Source: Burkholderiaceae bacterium 16
GTDB taxonomy: Bacteria; Pseudomonadota; Gammaproteobacteria; Burkholderiales; Burkholderiaceae
Length of the DNA: 64,000 nt
Assembly (NCBI GenBank): GCA_000955785.1
Contig: JYOD01000117.1
Location: 1-64,000, forward strand
Direction of reading: 5' to 3'
Position numbers and translations under genes: made by a program. A model generated the notes under the pieces. It did not search any database. It was given only the letters and a program-made list of their open reading frames with translations, and had not been told where the DNA came from. Shown here piece by piece: positions 9,273 through 17,536 of the stretch. Numbering within the stretch: the first letter of the stretch is position 1; each line of letters opens with the position of its first letter.

Positions 9273-9440
9273 TTAGCGCAACAGGTATAGCGAATGTAGA
9301 TCCCCATATGCCCACTCGCCCGTGCCCGCGATAGCACCCATGGCGTTATCGCGGGAGCAATCCGCGTTCGCCCCGGTGTCGGCGCAACCGGCGCAAGCAA
9401 GCATCAACGCTGCAAATCCCATGCACACCAACCTGTTCAT
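9273..9440 (-). CDS. Small putative lipoprotein (55 aa)
   Basis: A short frame beginning MNRLVCMGFAALMLACAGC, with AAGGAG six bases before the ATG. The hydrophobic segment ends in a lipobox-like LACAGC, so either cysteine could be lipidated. The mature part is short and includes GAIAGTG, which recalls the start of glycine-zipper lipoproteins, so this may be a truncated relative of that group. Too little sequence remains for a family assignment. Next to the flavin oxidase gene, same strand, with a 60-base gap. Confidence 0.5.
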   Translation of the reverse strand: MNRLVCMGFAALMLACAGCADTGANADCSRDNAMGAIAGTGEWAYGDLHSLYLLR

Positions 9441-9500
9441 GAAAATCTCCTTCTGCCGGGCACAAGGGGTACCTGCGCCCCATGTCGCAAGCGTGTTGCT

Positions 9501-10886
9501 TCAGGCGGGCCTGATGTTCTGATTCACGCGGAACAGGTTGGCCGGGTCGTATTTGCGCTTGATCTCCGCCAGTCGCGCATAGTTGTCGCGATAGGACGCC
9601 TTCACGTTGTCATTGCCCTCGTCCATCATCATGTTGATGTAGCCGCCGCCAGCAGAGTGCGTATGCAGGGCCAGCCAGTAGTCCTTCGCCCACTGCACGA
9701 TGCGATCGTTGTTGGCTGGGTTGGGATCCACGCCGACAATCACGCTGGCAAAGTTGGCATCGCGGTAGCTGAAGGCCGTTTCGTCGCACCCGGCGCGATG
9801 CGCTGCACCATTGATCGGATACAGGTGCATGGTCGAGTGCATCGACGGCAACTGCTGCCCGTACTTGATGTGCAGATCGATGGCCTTGTCGCTAAGGTCG
9901 CTGACGAAGTCGGCTTTCCAGTACCATTGCAAGCCCACCGGATACAGTCCGTCGAACAGGCTCTGCAGGACAGGCCAGGGGATTGGCCCGGCAAAGTCCA
10001 CCGCTGGCGGCATGGCCTCGCGAATCGGACGGAAATGCGTCTCGGCCTGATCGAGCGGGCCGGTGTAGCACCACACCACGGCGCACATCTTTTGCAGGTG
10101 AACTTCATCTGGGAAGGGCGCTGCAGGCGGCACCGTGACGAAACCGAACCAGCCATTGATGTCCTGCGGCGCGCTCAGGATGAAGTCGCGCCACCATTTC
10201 ATCAGCTCGCGTGCCTGCTCCATCGGCCACAGCATCGGGCCGCCATAGACCGTGGCAACGGGATGAGCCTTGAACTCGAACGACGTCACCACGCCGAAGT
10301 TGCCACCGCCGCCGCGCAACGCCCAGAACAGGTCGGCGTTTTCGTCGTCGCTTGCGGTGACGATGCGCCCGTCGGCCAGAACGACCTCGGCGCTGAGCAG
10401 ATTGTCGATCGTCAGGCCATAGGCGCGGCTGAGGTAGCCGATGCCGCCGCCGAGCGTCAGTCCGCCCACGCCAGTGGTCGAGATGAAGCCGCTCGGCGTC
10501 GCCAGCCCGTAGGCACTGGCGGCGTGATCCACGTCGCCCCAGGTGCAGCCACCGCTAACCCGCAGCGTCTTGCGTCCGGCATCGACAAACACGCTCTTCA
10601 TTGGCGACAGGTCGATCACCAGTCCACCATCGCATGTGCCGAGCCCGGCGCCATTGTGCGCGCCGCCACGCACGGCCAGCAGCATCCCGCCGTCGCGCGC
10701 GGCGTTCACCGCCGCGATGACGTCCGCAACATCGACGCAGCGCGCGACGATCGCAGGGCGTTTGTCGATCATTCCGTTGTACACGGCTCGCGCCTGGTCG
10801 TAAGCCGCGTCGCTCGGCTGAATCAGTTGTCCCCGAAAATGCGCCTTGAGTGCGGTTGCGACGGGTTCGCTCAATGAAGCTTCCAT
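9501..10886 (-). CDS. FAD-linked oxidase, BBE-like
   Basis: A 461-residue flavoprotein of the PCMH/berberine-bridge-enzyme-like family. The N-terminal FAD-binding domain contains VRGGAHNGAG, whose histidine is the usual covalent FAD attachment site, and GVGGLTLGGGIGYLSR. The C-terminal end matches the BBE region (YRDNYARLAEIKRKYDPANLFRVNQNI). The second cysteine of bicovalent members is not at its usual place (SGFISTTGVGG), so single histidyl linkage is expected. The start at 10886 follows AGGAGG; an upstream ATG at 10928 lacks one. Likely oxidises a sugar or other alcohol, but the substrate is unknown. No signal peptide. Confidence 0.85.
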   Translation of the reverse strand: MEASLSEPVATALKAHFRGQLIQPSDAAYDQARAVYNGMIDKRPAIVARCVDVADVIAAVNAARDGGMLLAVRGGAHNGAGLGTCDGGLVIDLSPMKSVFVDAGRKTLRVSGGCTWGDVDHAASAYGLATPSGFISTTGVGGLTLGGGIGYLSRAYGLTIDNLLSAEVVLADGRIVTASDDENADLFWALRGGGGNFGVVTSFEFKAHPVATVYGGPMLWPMEQARELMKWWRDFILSAPQDINGWFGFVTVPPAAPFPDEVHLQKMCAVVWCYTGPLDQAETHFRPIREAMPPAVDFAGPIPWPVLQSLFDGLYPVGLQWYWKADFVSDLSDKAIDLHIKYGQQLPSMHSTMHLYPINGAAHRAGCDETAFSYRDANFASVIVGVDPNPANNDRIVQWAKDYWLALHTHSAGGGYINMMMDEGNDNVKASYRDNYARLAEIKRKYDPANLFRVNQNIRPA

Positions 10887-11008
10887 TTGGTTGCCTCCTG
10901 TCCGGTTGGTATGCAGGAGTTTTAACAACCTCGGCGTTTCGAAAGCGTTAGGTGGGCCGTTACATGGGGGATTCCGCCTCCCGACGGCGCGTAGTGGTCT
11001 AGCCGAAA

Positions 11009-12960
11009 CTAACGCGCGAGTAACGCCCGCGCCGTGACGATGTCGGGCTGATCGAAACCCTCGGTGAATCGCGCAAGCGGCGCCTCGACCACCTTATGCG
11101 GACTGGCGCGCCCCTGCGAAGTTCGCAGCGTTGTCCATGACAGGGTGGCACGCAGTTCAAGCGGGAGCGCGCGTTGGGCTGTGGCGATTTCAATCGCCTC
11201 GATCAATGATGACTCGGCTTCGGCAAGGTTTGCGCTGCTGCGCAGCAGCAATTCACCGCGCAGACGGTACAGCTCGGCGTCCATCCAGTGCTCGCCAGTG
11301 CGCCCGGCGCATTCGAACCCCTGGTCCAAAACCGCCAACGCAGCCTCGGTCTCTCCTGCGTCGCCCAGGCATTCAGCCAGCATGGCCAGATAGAGCGGCA
11401 GACGCAGGCGCGCGCCCGTCGGGTGAAAGCCCTCGATCGCCGCCTGCATCGCCACCACGGCGTCGGCGCTGGGCGACTGTTTCGCGTTCGCCCAGGCGAG
11501 CAGCATGCCTGCCCAGGCGAGGTAGTAGCCTACGTGGTACTGTTCGGCGATCTCGTGTGCCTGGCGGGCATAGTACAGCGTGAGACCGTGCTCATGTCGC
11601 AGCGCATGCTGCGTCGCGAGATATGACAGCGCGAGCGCCTGGGAGAACGGGTGTGCTACCCGGTTCGCCACCTCCAGCGTTTCGTGTCCACGCTGAAGGG
11701 CCTGATCGGCATGCCCCCTGAACCACAATGCGTGCGCCGACCACGCGTCGGCCAGCACGCCGAAATTACCGCCCATCAGGGACGCATGCTCGGCGTGCTG
11801 GGCTTCGTCATAGGCGCGGTGCGCGCGTTGATACGCGGGCTCGGCGGCCATCCAGTCGCCTTGCTGGACCAGACTACCCATGACGCTGGTCCATGCCATC
11901 ACCGAGTAAGTACCGGAGCCCAGCGGCCCCAATCCCGTAATCAGTTCCTCGCTCAGGCTACGTGCCTGTGCAAGTTCCGCCCTCACTACCAGGAAAAATG
12001 AAAGGCTGACCTGGGCGCGTGCTTGCTGACTGGTGTCACCCGCCAGCCGGCTCAGTTCCACCGCGCGTCGCAGCGGCGCCTCCAGTTCGGGGGCTGCCCA
12101 GCCTCGGGCAATGCGAATCGGTGGCGCAAGGTCGAGTTGCAGGGCCAGCGATTGACTGGCGCGCTCCTGCGGATCGGCAATCCGGTCCGCTTGCACCAGC
12201 CCTCGCGTCAGCAATGCAATGGCATCGTCATAGGCATACACACTCTGCGCAACACCGGCCGCGCGCCGATAGAATGCCGCCGCCTGGGCTGGCAGGCCCG
12301 CATGCTCATAGTGCGAGGCGATCTGCGCGCTTGCCGCGTCGGGCGCATCGCCTGACGCCTGCTCGAGCGCTCGCGCCACGCGCAAATGCAGGCGGCGGCG
12401 CTGCAGCGGACTCACTTCGGCGTATGCAACGTCGCGGATCTTGTCATGGCTGAAGTCAAACGCCAGGCCGCTACCGTCGGTCTGGCGCACGATGCGCCGC
12501 TGCCACAGCTCGTCCAGCGCGCCTGCCAGGGCATCCTCGCCTAGGTCGCTTGCCTGGGCAAGGATGTCGGTCGTGAACGCCCGTCCAATGATTGCAGCAA
12601 CCCCGACGATATCGCGGGCGCCAGGAGGAAGCTGTGCCAGCCGGTTCGAGATGATGGTGTAAACCTTGGGCGGCAACTTCGACGCCATGCCGCCCTGTGC
12701 GTCCCCGACCGGCATGGTGTCGGAGCGAGCCCGCATCATTTCGACTGCAAACAGCGGGTTACCCACGCTCTCTTCGAACAGCGGGGTTGCCTCCGTGTCG
12801 GTCAGCGGCCGGTCCAGGATCTGGGCCGCTATCTTTGCCGTTTCGGCGGCGTCGAGTGCCCCCAATGAGATCTCGATGCGAAACGCATCAGGAAGCGCAG
12901 CCATTCGAGCGTCTCGCCGTCGCACCATTGCAGGTCGTCGAGCAGCAACAGCAGCGGCCC
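11009..12960 (-). pseudogene. 5'-truncated, rearranged AAA/TPR regulator gene
   Basis: The minus strand encodes the C-terminal two thirds of a large ATPase-TPR protein of the type found with adenylate-cyclase or LuxR domains. The open part starts around EISLGALDAAETAKIAAQ (12880) and runs through many TPR-like helices to a stop at 11009. Just upstream in another frame lies the Walker B segment (GPLLLLLDDLQWCD, LEWLRFLMRF, about 12885-12960). The 30 residues that should join these parts (MVVATARPEEIMPL ... ALRRD) occur on the opposite strand at about 12980-13080. No Walker A region or N-terminus is left. It is therefore a disrupted gene, although the TPR part could still be translated. Confidence 0.75.
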
Positions 12961-12975
12961 GCCTTGTACAAGCCG

Positions 12976-13083
12976 ACGTGGCGGCAAGGCTTATGGTGGT
13001 CGCAACTGCGCGCCCTGAGGAAATCATGCCGCTACACGTGGCGAACCGGCTGCTGGGCGCACTACGCCGCGACGACCAGTTCT
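12976..13083 (+). pseudogene. Inverted internal fragment of the AAA/TPR gene
   Basis: On the plus strand this reads VAARLMVVATARPEEIMPLH ... LLGALRRDDQ, the segment that normally follows the Walker B region in AAA/TPR regulators. It is inverted relative to the neighbouring minus-strand remnant and ends next to a 38-bp repeat shared with 19746-19783. Confidence 0.65.
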
Positions 13084-13091
13084 TCCTCTCC

Positions 13092-13129
13092 GGCGATGGA
13101 GGGATACCATCGTTCAACATACGACCGGA
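13092..13129 (+). repeat. 38-bp dispersed repeat, copy 1
   Basis: The first 27 bases (13092-13118, beginning GGCGATGGAGGGATACC) are identical to 19746-19772 in the same orientation. The next 11 bases match at 8 positions. The copy lies at the edge of the inverted AAA/TPR fragment; copy 2 lies beside an IS110-family remnant. Confidence 0.8.
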
Positions 13130-13230
13130 GCCGGCGCGCATTTGAGGTGGCTCATTGGCCTCTCAGCGCTTGTCCGGTCGTTTGCCCCCGTTTTGGCGCG
13201 CTCTCCAATTACGAGATGACAAAATGCACT

Positions 13231-13257
13231 ATTATAAGCATCAAACGATGCTATAAT
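13231..13257 (+). promoter_or_regulatory. vapBC promoter with overlapping operator
   Basis: ATTATAAGCATC and GATGCTATAAT form an imperfect inverted repeat with an AAAC spacer. The right arm contains a consensus -10 TATAAT (13252-13257) preceded by TG, an extended -10. Such overlap is typical of toxin-antitoxin autorepression by the VapBC complex, which is inferred here. Confidence 0.6.
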
Positions 13258-13283
13258 TTGTGCTGATACTTACGGAGGTTCCC

Positions 13284-13481
13284 ATGCGTACGACTATTGC
13301 GCTTGATGACGACTTGATCGCCAAGGCTCAAGCCTATACGGGCCTGGAGGAAAAAACGGCACTTGTGCGTGAAGCACTAAAGGCCTTGATCCAGCGTGAA
13401 GCCGCGAAACGACTCGCGAATCTTGGCGGTAGCCAACCGGGCATCAAGGGGGCGCCGCGTCGCCGGCAGGACGTCGAATGA
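13284..13481 (+). CDS. vapB: VapB-family antitoxin
   Basis: A 65-residue antitoxin. The MRTTIALDDDLIAKAQAYTG opening is the ribbon-helix-helix-like DNA-binding part of VapB/DUF2191-type antitoxins; the basic C-terminal tail would contact the toxin. GGAGG lies seven bases before ATG 13284; an upstream in-frame start at 13260 would overlap the promoter. The TGA stop overlaps the vapC ATG (ATGA), a coupling standard for these pairs. Expected to neutralise the PIN toxin and repress its own promoter. Confidence 0.88.
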   Translation: MRTTIALDDDLIAKAQAYTGLEEKTALVREALKALIQREAAKRLANLGGSQPGIKGAPRRRQDVE

Positions 13482-13849
13482 TTCTTGTCGACACGTCGGT
13501 CTGGATTGACCACATCAACGCTTCTGATCCTAGGCTGATTAGCCTGCTTGCCGAGGAGCGTGTGCTGGCTCATCCATATGTGATTGGCGAGATTTCGCTC
13601 GGTAGTCTGCGTGACCGTGACGTCGTGCTTGGCGCGTTGCTCGATCTGCCGCGCGCGCCAGTTGCAACGCCGGAGGAGACCTTTTATCTGATCGAGCGCG
13701 AAGGTTTGTTCAATCGTGGAATCGGATATGTCGACACGTCACTGTTGGCGTCCGCGCGCCTACAACCAGGCATCACCATCTGGACGCGCGACAAGCGATT
13801 GAAGAAAGTTGCCGATGAACTCAATCTCGGCGCGGTGCTCGCGCACTAG
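13478..13849 (+). CDS. vapC: VapC-family PIN-domain ribonuclease toxin
   Basis: A 123-residue PIN domain. Acidic residues at D5 (LVDTSVWID), E38 (GEISLG), D85 (GYVDTSLL) and D105 (WTRDKRL) fit the conserved metal-binding set of VapC toxins, which cut specific RNAs (commonly tRNA or rRNA). All key residues are present, so the toxin is probably active. It overlaps vapB by four bases. The pair sits between a scrambled gene and a small-gene cluster, an accessory context usual for type II toxin-antitoxin modules. Confidence 0.92.
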   Translation: MILVDTSVWIDHINASDPRLISLLAEERVLAHPYVIGEISLGSLRDRDVVLGALLDLPRAPVATPEETFYLIEREGLFNRGIGYVDTSLLASARLQPGITIWTRDKRLKKVADELNLGAVLAH

Positions 13850-13934
13850 ATAACGGAAAAGTGATCCCCGTGATGGAGTAGCTGGCGCCCCAGCAGACGG
13901 CTGTGCGGCAGTGATCGACTAGAAAGGAAGAACG

Positions 13935-14213
13935 ATGAGTTTGCAGATTTCATCTGCGCCGCTTGATGCCGCCTCCAAGGCGATTCTTGCCAAGTTGGTT
14001 AGCAACGGCTGGAACAAGGCTGGTGTTCAATATGTTACGGACGAGAGCGTCGTTTCGGCGGCCGAGTTTGCATACCTGCTGAAGCACGGCGCGGTAGAGC
14101 TGCGTACTGAGAATGGGGTGATGTTCGCTCCCATTCTCAACAGGTATGCCAAGCCGGCATTTGGTCCTGAGGTTGGAAAGATTGGATTCCAGCTGAACAT
14201 CGATCTCATGTAG
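13935..14213 (+). CDS. Hypothetical protein, first gene of a five-gene cluster
   Basis: A 92-residue soluble protein I do not recognise. GGAAG stands seven bases before the ATG. Residues 43-80 are rich in short beta-like segments (AVELRTENGVMFAPIL). It is followed after seven bases by a small membrane-protein gene, and the three downstream stop/start junctions are equally tight, so the cluster is probably one operon. Not related in sequence to the vapBC pair just upstream. Confidence 0.6.
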   Translation: MSLQISSAPLDAASKAILAKLVSNGWNKAGVQYVTDESVVSAAEFAYLLKHGAVELRTENGVMFAPILNRYAKPAFGPEVGKIGFQLNIDLM

Positions 14214-14220
14214 GAAAAGC

Positions 14221-14397
14221 ATGAAAATTCTGGCACATACCCATACGTCTATTGTGGACCAGGTAGCCGGCGCCGTGGTACGCAGCGCGACCAACCACAC
14301 GGTCGGCGCTCTGATGCGTGGTCACGGTTTGGTAGGCGTCATTGTCATCGCCATCGTGCTCATCTTGGGCGTTTGGGCCGTCAAGCAGCTCTTTTGA
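14221..14397 (+). CDS. Small single-span membrane protein (58 aa)
   Basis: The frame starts ATG 14221 straight after the previous stop, with GGAAAAG five bases before it. Residues 36-54 form one strongly hydrophobic helix (LVGVIVIAIVLILGVWAV) followed by KQLF. It reads as a genuine short membrane protein; nothing else is recognisable. Its position between a soluble unknown and a DUF4337-like membrane protein suggests a shared envelope-linked function, which is inference. Confidence 0.6.
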   Translation: MKILAHTHTSIVDQVAGAVVRSATNHTVGALMRGHGLVGVIVIAIVLILGVWAVKQLF

Positions 14398-14409
14398 AGC
14401 GGAATAGCA

Positions 14410-14982
14410 ATGTCAGAGGGATTTCACGTACACGGTGCCCACGACCACGCGCTTGAGCACGCGGCGGAAATTGGTCATGCCGACAGTTTTTCGGGACGTA
14501 TTGCGGTGATGACAGCGATCCTGTCGACGGCTGGCGCGGTTTTCGGCTATCAGGGCGGGGCGACCCAAAATGAAGCGCTGCTTCTGAAGAATGAAGCCGC
14601 TATTCACAAGACCGAAGCAGCCAACCAATGGGCCTACTATCAAGCGAAGGGACAGAAGCAAGCGATTGCTGAACTGACTGCACAGCTGCCCGGCGTGGAT
14701 CAAGCAGCCGCCAATCGGGAGGCGCTGCGCTACGGGTCGGAGAAGGAGCAAATCCGGCAGAAGGCAGAGGCGCAAGAGCGGGCGGCCAGGGGCGCTGACG
14801 AGGCCAGTGAGAATGCTGTCCACCATCATCACCGTTGGGCACAAGCCGTCGTAGCAGTTCAGGTTTCTATAGCCTTGGCGGCAATCACGCTGCTCACGCG
14901 GCGCCGATGGTTGCAGGTGGCATCGTACGGGGTAGGCGCGATTGGCGGTGTGCTGGCTGTTCTTTCAATGCTCCACATCTAG
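14410..14982 (+). CDS. DUF4337-like membrane protein
   Basis: A 190-residue protein matching DUF4337-type proteins: a histidine-rich N-terminus, one membrane segment (about 30-48, RIAVMTAILSTAGAVFGYQGG), a long charged helical stretch (about 50-135) and two closely spaced C-terminal membrane segments (about 145-188). ASQxN-like wording (GGATQNEALLLKNEAA) is typical of the family. Function is unknown. Third gene of the compact cluster. Confidence 0.75.
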   Translation: MSEGFHVHGAHDHALEHAAEIGHADSFSGRIAVMTAILSTAGAVFGYQGGATQNEALLLKNEAAIHKTEAANQWAYYQAKGQKQAIAELTAQLPGVDQAAANREALRYGSEKEQIRQKAEAQERAARGADEASENAVHHHHRWAQAVVAVQVSIALAAITLLTRRRWLQVASYGVGAIGGVLAVLSMLHI

Positions 14983-14988
14983 GAAAAG

Positions 14989-15180
14989 ATGAAAGCGACA
15001 AGCGAACAGCGCGGCTGGATTGTCCGCAGCGGAGACGACTATCTCTGCCCAAAGGATGGCGACATTGGCTACACGGCTAACTTGGTCGATGCCGGCACGT
15101 TCAACACCGAAGAGGAAGCCAAGGACGCCGGCCGCGATCACTGCGATCCCGGATTTGTGGTGATCCGTGACCCGCGCTAA
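14989..15180 (+). CDS. Small hypothetical protein (63 aa)
   Basis: The frame begins directly after the DUF4337-like gene, with AGGAAAAG adjacent to the ATG, the same spacing as the other genes of this cluster. The sequence (GWIVRSGDDYLCPKDGDIGY ...) is soluble, contains two cysteines and matches nothing I know. Its reading frame and ribosome site make it a likely real gene. Confidence 0.55.
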   Translation: MKATSEQRGWIVRSGDDYLCPKDGDIGYTANLVDAGTFNTEEEAKDAGRDHCDPGFVVIRDPR

Positions 15181-15196
15181 CGAAACGGATAGAAGG

Positions 15197-15823
15197 ATGC
15201 CCGGCCCGATCATTCTCGTCGACATGGAGAACATCCAGCAGCTCGCACCGGCTGCGGTGCCTGGGGGAGCCCGCCTGATTGTCTTCGCCGGCGCCAGCCA
15301 AAAGTCCATTTCTCTGGATCTGGTGATCGCAGGCCAGGCACTTGAGCCGCCGGCACAATGGATCCGAGCCAGCGGCAGCGGTCGCAATGCACTGGATTTC
15401 CACATCGCCTTCGAGCTGGGACGACTTGCCGAGCGTGGCGAGCGCGGCCCCGTTTTCGTCCTGTCGAAGGACAAGGGTTACGACCCGCTCATTGTTCATA
15501 TCGCCAGCGGCGGCATGCCTTGCAAGCGGATTGAATCGCTTTCGGAAGTCCCACCGCCTGCGAAGACGAAGAACAGTGTTTCCGTGCAAGCCTCTGATGG
15601 CATTGATATTGGCGCGGCCTTCGCCGCGACTATCAAGGTACGCGAGATCTTGGGCCGGTCACCAAAGACAGCACGGCCGGGCAAGCGCGCGACCTTGGTC
15701 AAGCATCTCAAGGCGATGGAGCACTTGAAGCTGAAGGACAAGGATATCTCAGGTGTCATTGACGAGATGCTTGCCACGAAGCTGATTGTAGAGGCCAAGG
15801 GCAAACTCTCGTACAATTTCTGA
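15197..15823 (+). CDS. NYN/PIN-like domain protein with C-terminal winged-helix-like region
   Basis: A 208-residue protein opening PGPIILVDMENIQ, the first acidic motif of NYN/PIN-like nucleases, with later acidic/serine motifs (NALDFHIAFELGRLAE and VLSKDKGYDPLI). The last 55 residues (RATLVKHLKAM ... AKGKLSYNF) resemble the small helical domain that often follows NYN in proteobacterial proteins. A role in RNA cleavage is inferred. Two starts are possible: ATG 15197 (used here) or GTG 15167, which would overlap the previous gene. Confidence 0.7.
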   Translation: MPGPIILVDMENIQQLAPAAVPGGARLIVFAGASQKSISLDLVIAGQALEPPAQWIRASGSGRNALDFHIAFELGRLAERGERGPVFVLSKDKGYDPLIVHIASGGMPCKRIESLSEVPPPAKTKNSVSVQASDGIDIGAAFAATIKVREILGRSPKTARPGKRATLVKHLKAMEHLKLKDKDISGVIDEMLATKLIVEAKGKLSYNF

Positions 15824-15862
15824 TCATTGAAGGCATCTGCGAAAAAAGCGCTGCCCGCTGGC

Positions 15863-15905
15863 GTAGCGAAGGTGCTCAAGCGCCTGCACTATCCGCTGGA
15901 CGTAA
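15863..15905 (+). pseudogene. Possible transposase N-terminal scrap
   Basis: The short reading VLKRLHYPLDV resembles the opening of IS6-like transposases, then meaningful similarity ends. It is too short to be sure. It marks the end of the small-gene cluster. Confidence 0.25.
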
Positions 15906-16025
15906 CCGGCCACATACGTGCCGACCGTGATTCCGGAGTTAAATGGAACCAGGGCTGGCGCGCGGACGGCCCGTTAGCGTCACACACGGAGCGTGAACTG
16001 CAGACTGCTTAGGTTTGCTGCGAGC

Positions 16026-16277
16026 TCAGGACTCCATACATCGGGCGCGCGTCGCCTCGTCAGAATCCGCAGCGTCTTCGGAAATATGCCGATTCTGCAG
16101 GCGGCTGTGCATGGCCTCGCATCGGATCAACATCATTGCCGCGGGATCCTCTTCACCGCCGGCAATGCCAGCCTCAGCAGCGACCCGCAGATATACTTGC
16201 CGGGAGGCAACGGCGACGATCACAAGGATGGCGCCGACGCCGAAGGCTCGGACTGCAATTTGGAGGTATTGCGCCAT
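16026..16277 (-). CDS. Small membrane-anchored hypothetical protein (83 aa)
   Basis: An N-terminal hydrophobic helix (residues 5-25, LQIAVRAFGVGAILVIVAVAS) is followed by a polar tail with two cysteines. AAGG stands a few bases before the ATG. The opposite strand is also open, but gives low-quality arginine-rich sequence, so the minus frame is preferred. No family recognised. Confidence 0.45.
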   Translation of the reverse strand: MAQYLQIAVRAFGVGAILVIVAVASRQVYLRVAAEAGIAGGEEDPAAMMLIRCEAMHSRLQNRHISEDAADSDEATRARCMES

Positions 16278-16415
16278 AGCGACCTTGCACCGTATAGCAG
16301 GAGGTAATTGGCAGTGAGACTACACGAGGATGTCTCGGGACGGTGCCACGCCGTTGCGGGATTGACACAATCCGGTTCGCCGCGGCGGGCCGGATCGCGC
16401 GTTGCGTGACAGCGC

Positions 16416-16679
16416 ATGGCGGTACTGAAGAGAATGTCCAGAAAAGCGATCGATGCCTTACCGACCGGCCGCTACTGGGCCACGCCACACGCGCCATTCC
16501 CTCTGGACGGTCCCAACGGCCATGATGAGGTCTTCCCCGGCGCCCAATGCATCAGCGACGGCAAATGGGTAACGTTCTATAAGGGCGGGGAAGAGGTATG
16601 GGCGTGTAATGCCATGTATGCGGCAGCCCATTTCGACTTTGCACCCGTTCCAACCCACCACTCGTCGACGGACGAATGA
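16416..16679 (+). CDS. Hypothetical protein (87 aa)
   Basis: A soluble frame with balanced composition (RYWATPHAPFPLDGPNGHDEVFPGAQC ...). The second in-frame ATG at 16434 has a better purine-rich leader and may be the true start. No domain recognised, and no neighbour suggests a function. Confidence 0.45.
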   Translation: MAVLKRMSRKAIDALPTGRYWATPHAPFPLDGPNGHDEVFPGAQCISDGKWVTFYKGGEEVWACNAMYAAAHFDFAPVPTHHSSTDE

Positions 16680-16742
16680 GAGGGTCGGACGGTTCCCACT
16701 GCCGCTCCCAACAAAGCAGCCAATCCGTTGTCTAGGCTAAAT

Positions 16743-17332
16743 TCAAATGCCCGGTGTTTGGCTAAGTTGAAATGTCCGATTCAGAGCGTGTGGTTTTGGG
16801 GTTTCTTGGCTTGCTTCTTTAGGGTGTCCCGTAAGGCAGTGGTGCTTTGAAGGCTGTTTCGAGGACAGCATGCAAGTCTGTGGCGCTGAGCTGTCGCTGA
16901 GGCTTCTTGCCCAGGGTTCCGCACCGGCCCGCTCGGCCCGCCGCAGCGCCGCTTCGAGTTCGGCTCGCAGGCCTCCCTGTACCGCTTCGCCATGCTCAAG
17001 CGCCTGCTCTGCCTCCGCCAGTTCTCGACTGAGCGTGTCGCGTTCGGCCTGCAGCCGCACCCGCTCCTCGGCACCGGTCACGGCGCGTCCTGTGCCCTCG
17101 CCTGCACCGCTGCCAGCTCAGCGCGCAATTTCCGCGAGCGCCTGCTCGGCATTCTGGCTGGTCGATCTCCCGCAGTGCGCGGCGCTCGGTAGCGCTGGCC
17201 CTCTCCTGCGCGATGGATACCGATCGCGGGTACGCTCCAACTCCGTCGAGAATTGGGTACGCAACTCCTGCAACTGCCGCTCGAGCGCCTAGAGCTGGGG
17301 CCCCCCCCCGCGCGACGCGCGTGCGCGGCCAA
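16743..17332 (-). pseudogene. Frameshifted coiled-coil gene remnant (KfrA-like)
   Basis: The minus strand carries coiled-coil pieces in different frames: ALERQLQELRTQF, then RALREIDQ, then RKLRAELAAVQARAQDAP, then GAEERVRLQAERDTLSRELAEAEQAL ending near 16743. Together they resemble the long helical tail of KfrA-type DNA-binding proteins from plasmids and mobile elements. At least three frame changes are needed and no start or N-terminal DNA-binding domain remains. A run of nine C lies at 17301-17309. The remaining bases to 17536 hold nothing I can name. Confidence 0.5.
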
Positions 17333-17536
17333 GTTGGCCTGGCCCTCGGCATCCGGCTCACAGCCTCACAGAACGACGCGGTATCGGCCGCGTCGTTCTT
17401 ATCAGTTCTGGCGCCTGGTGGGCGATCTGATCCGCGTGGACCTGCCGTCGCTGCGGAAAAGCTGTGCGCCTGGCAGGCATTGCAAGCGTGGCTGCCTGTA
17501 AAGCCGCGCCTGGCATAGCTCGTTCACGCTCCCACG

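Noticed and set aside
17301..17309. C9 homopolymer as a phase-variation switch
   Set aside because: It lies in already frameshifted debris with no intact reading frame on either side, so there is nothing for it to switch.
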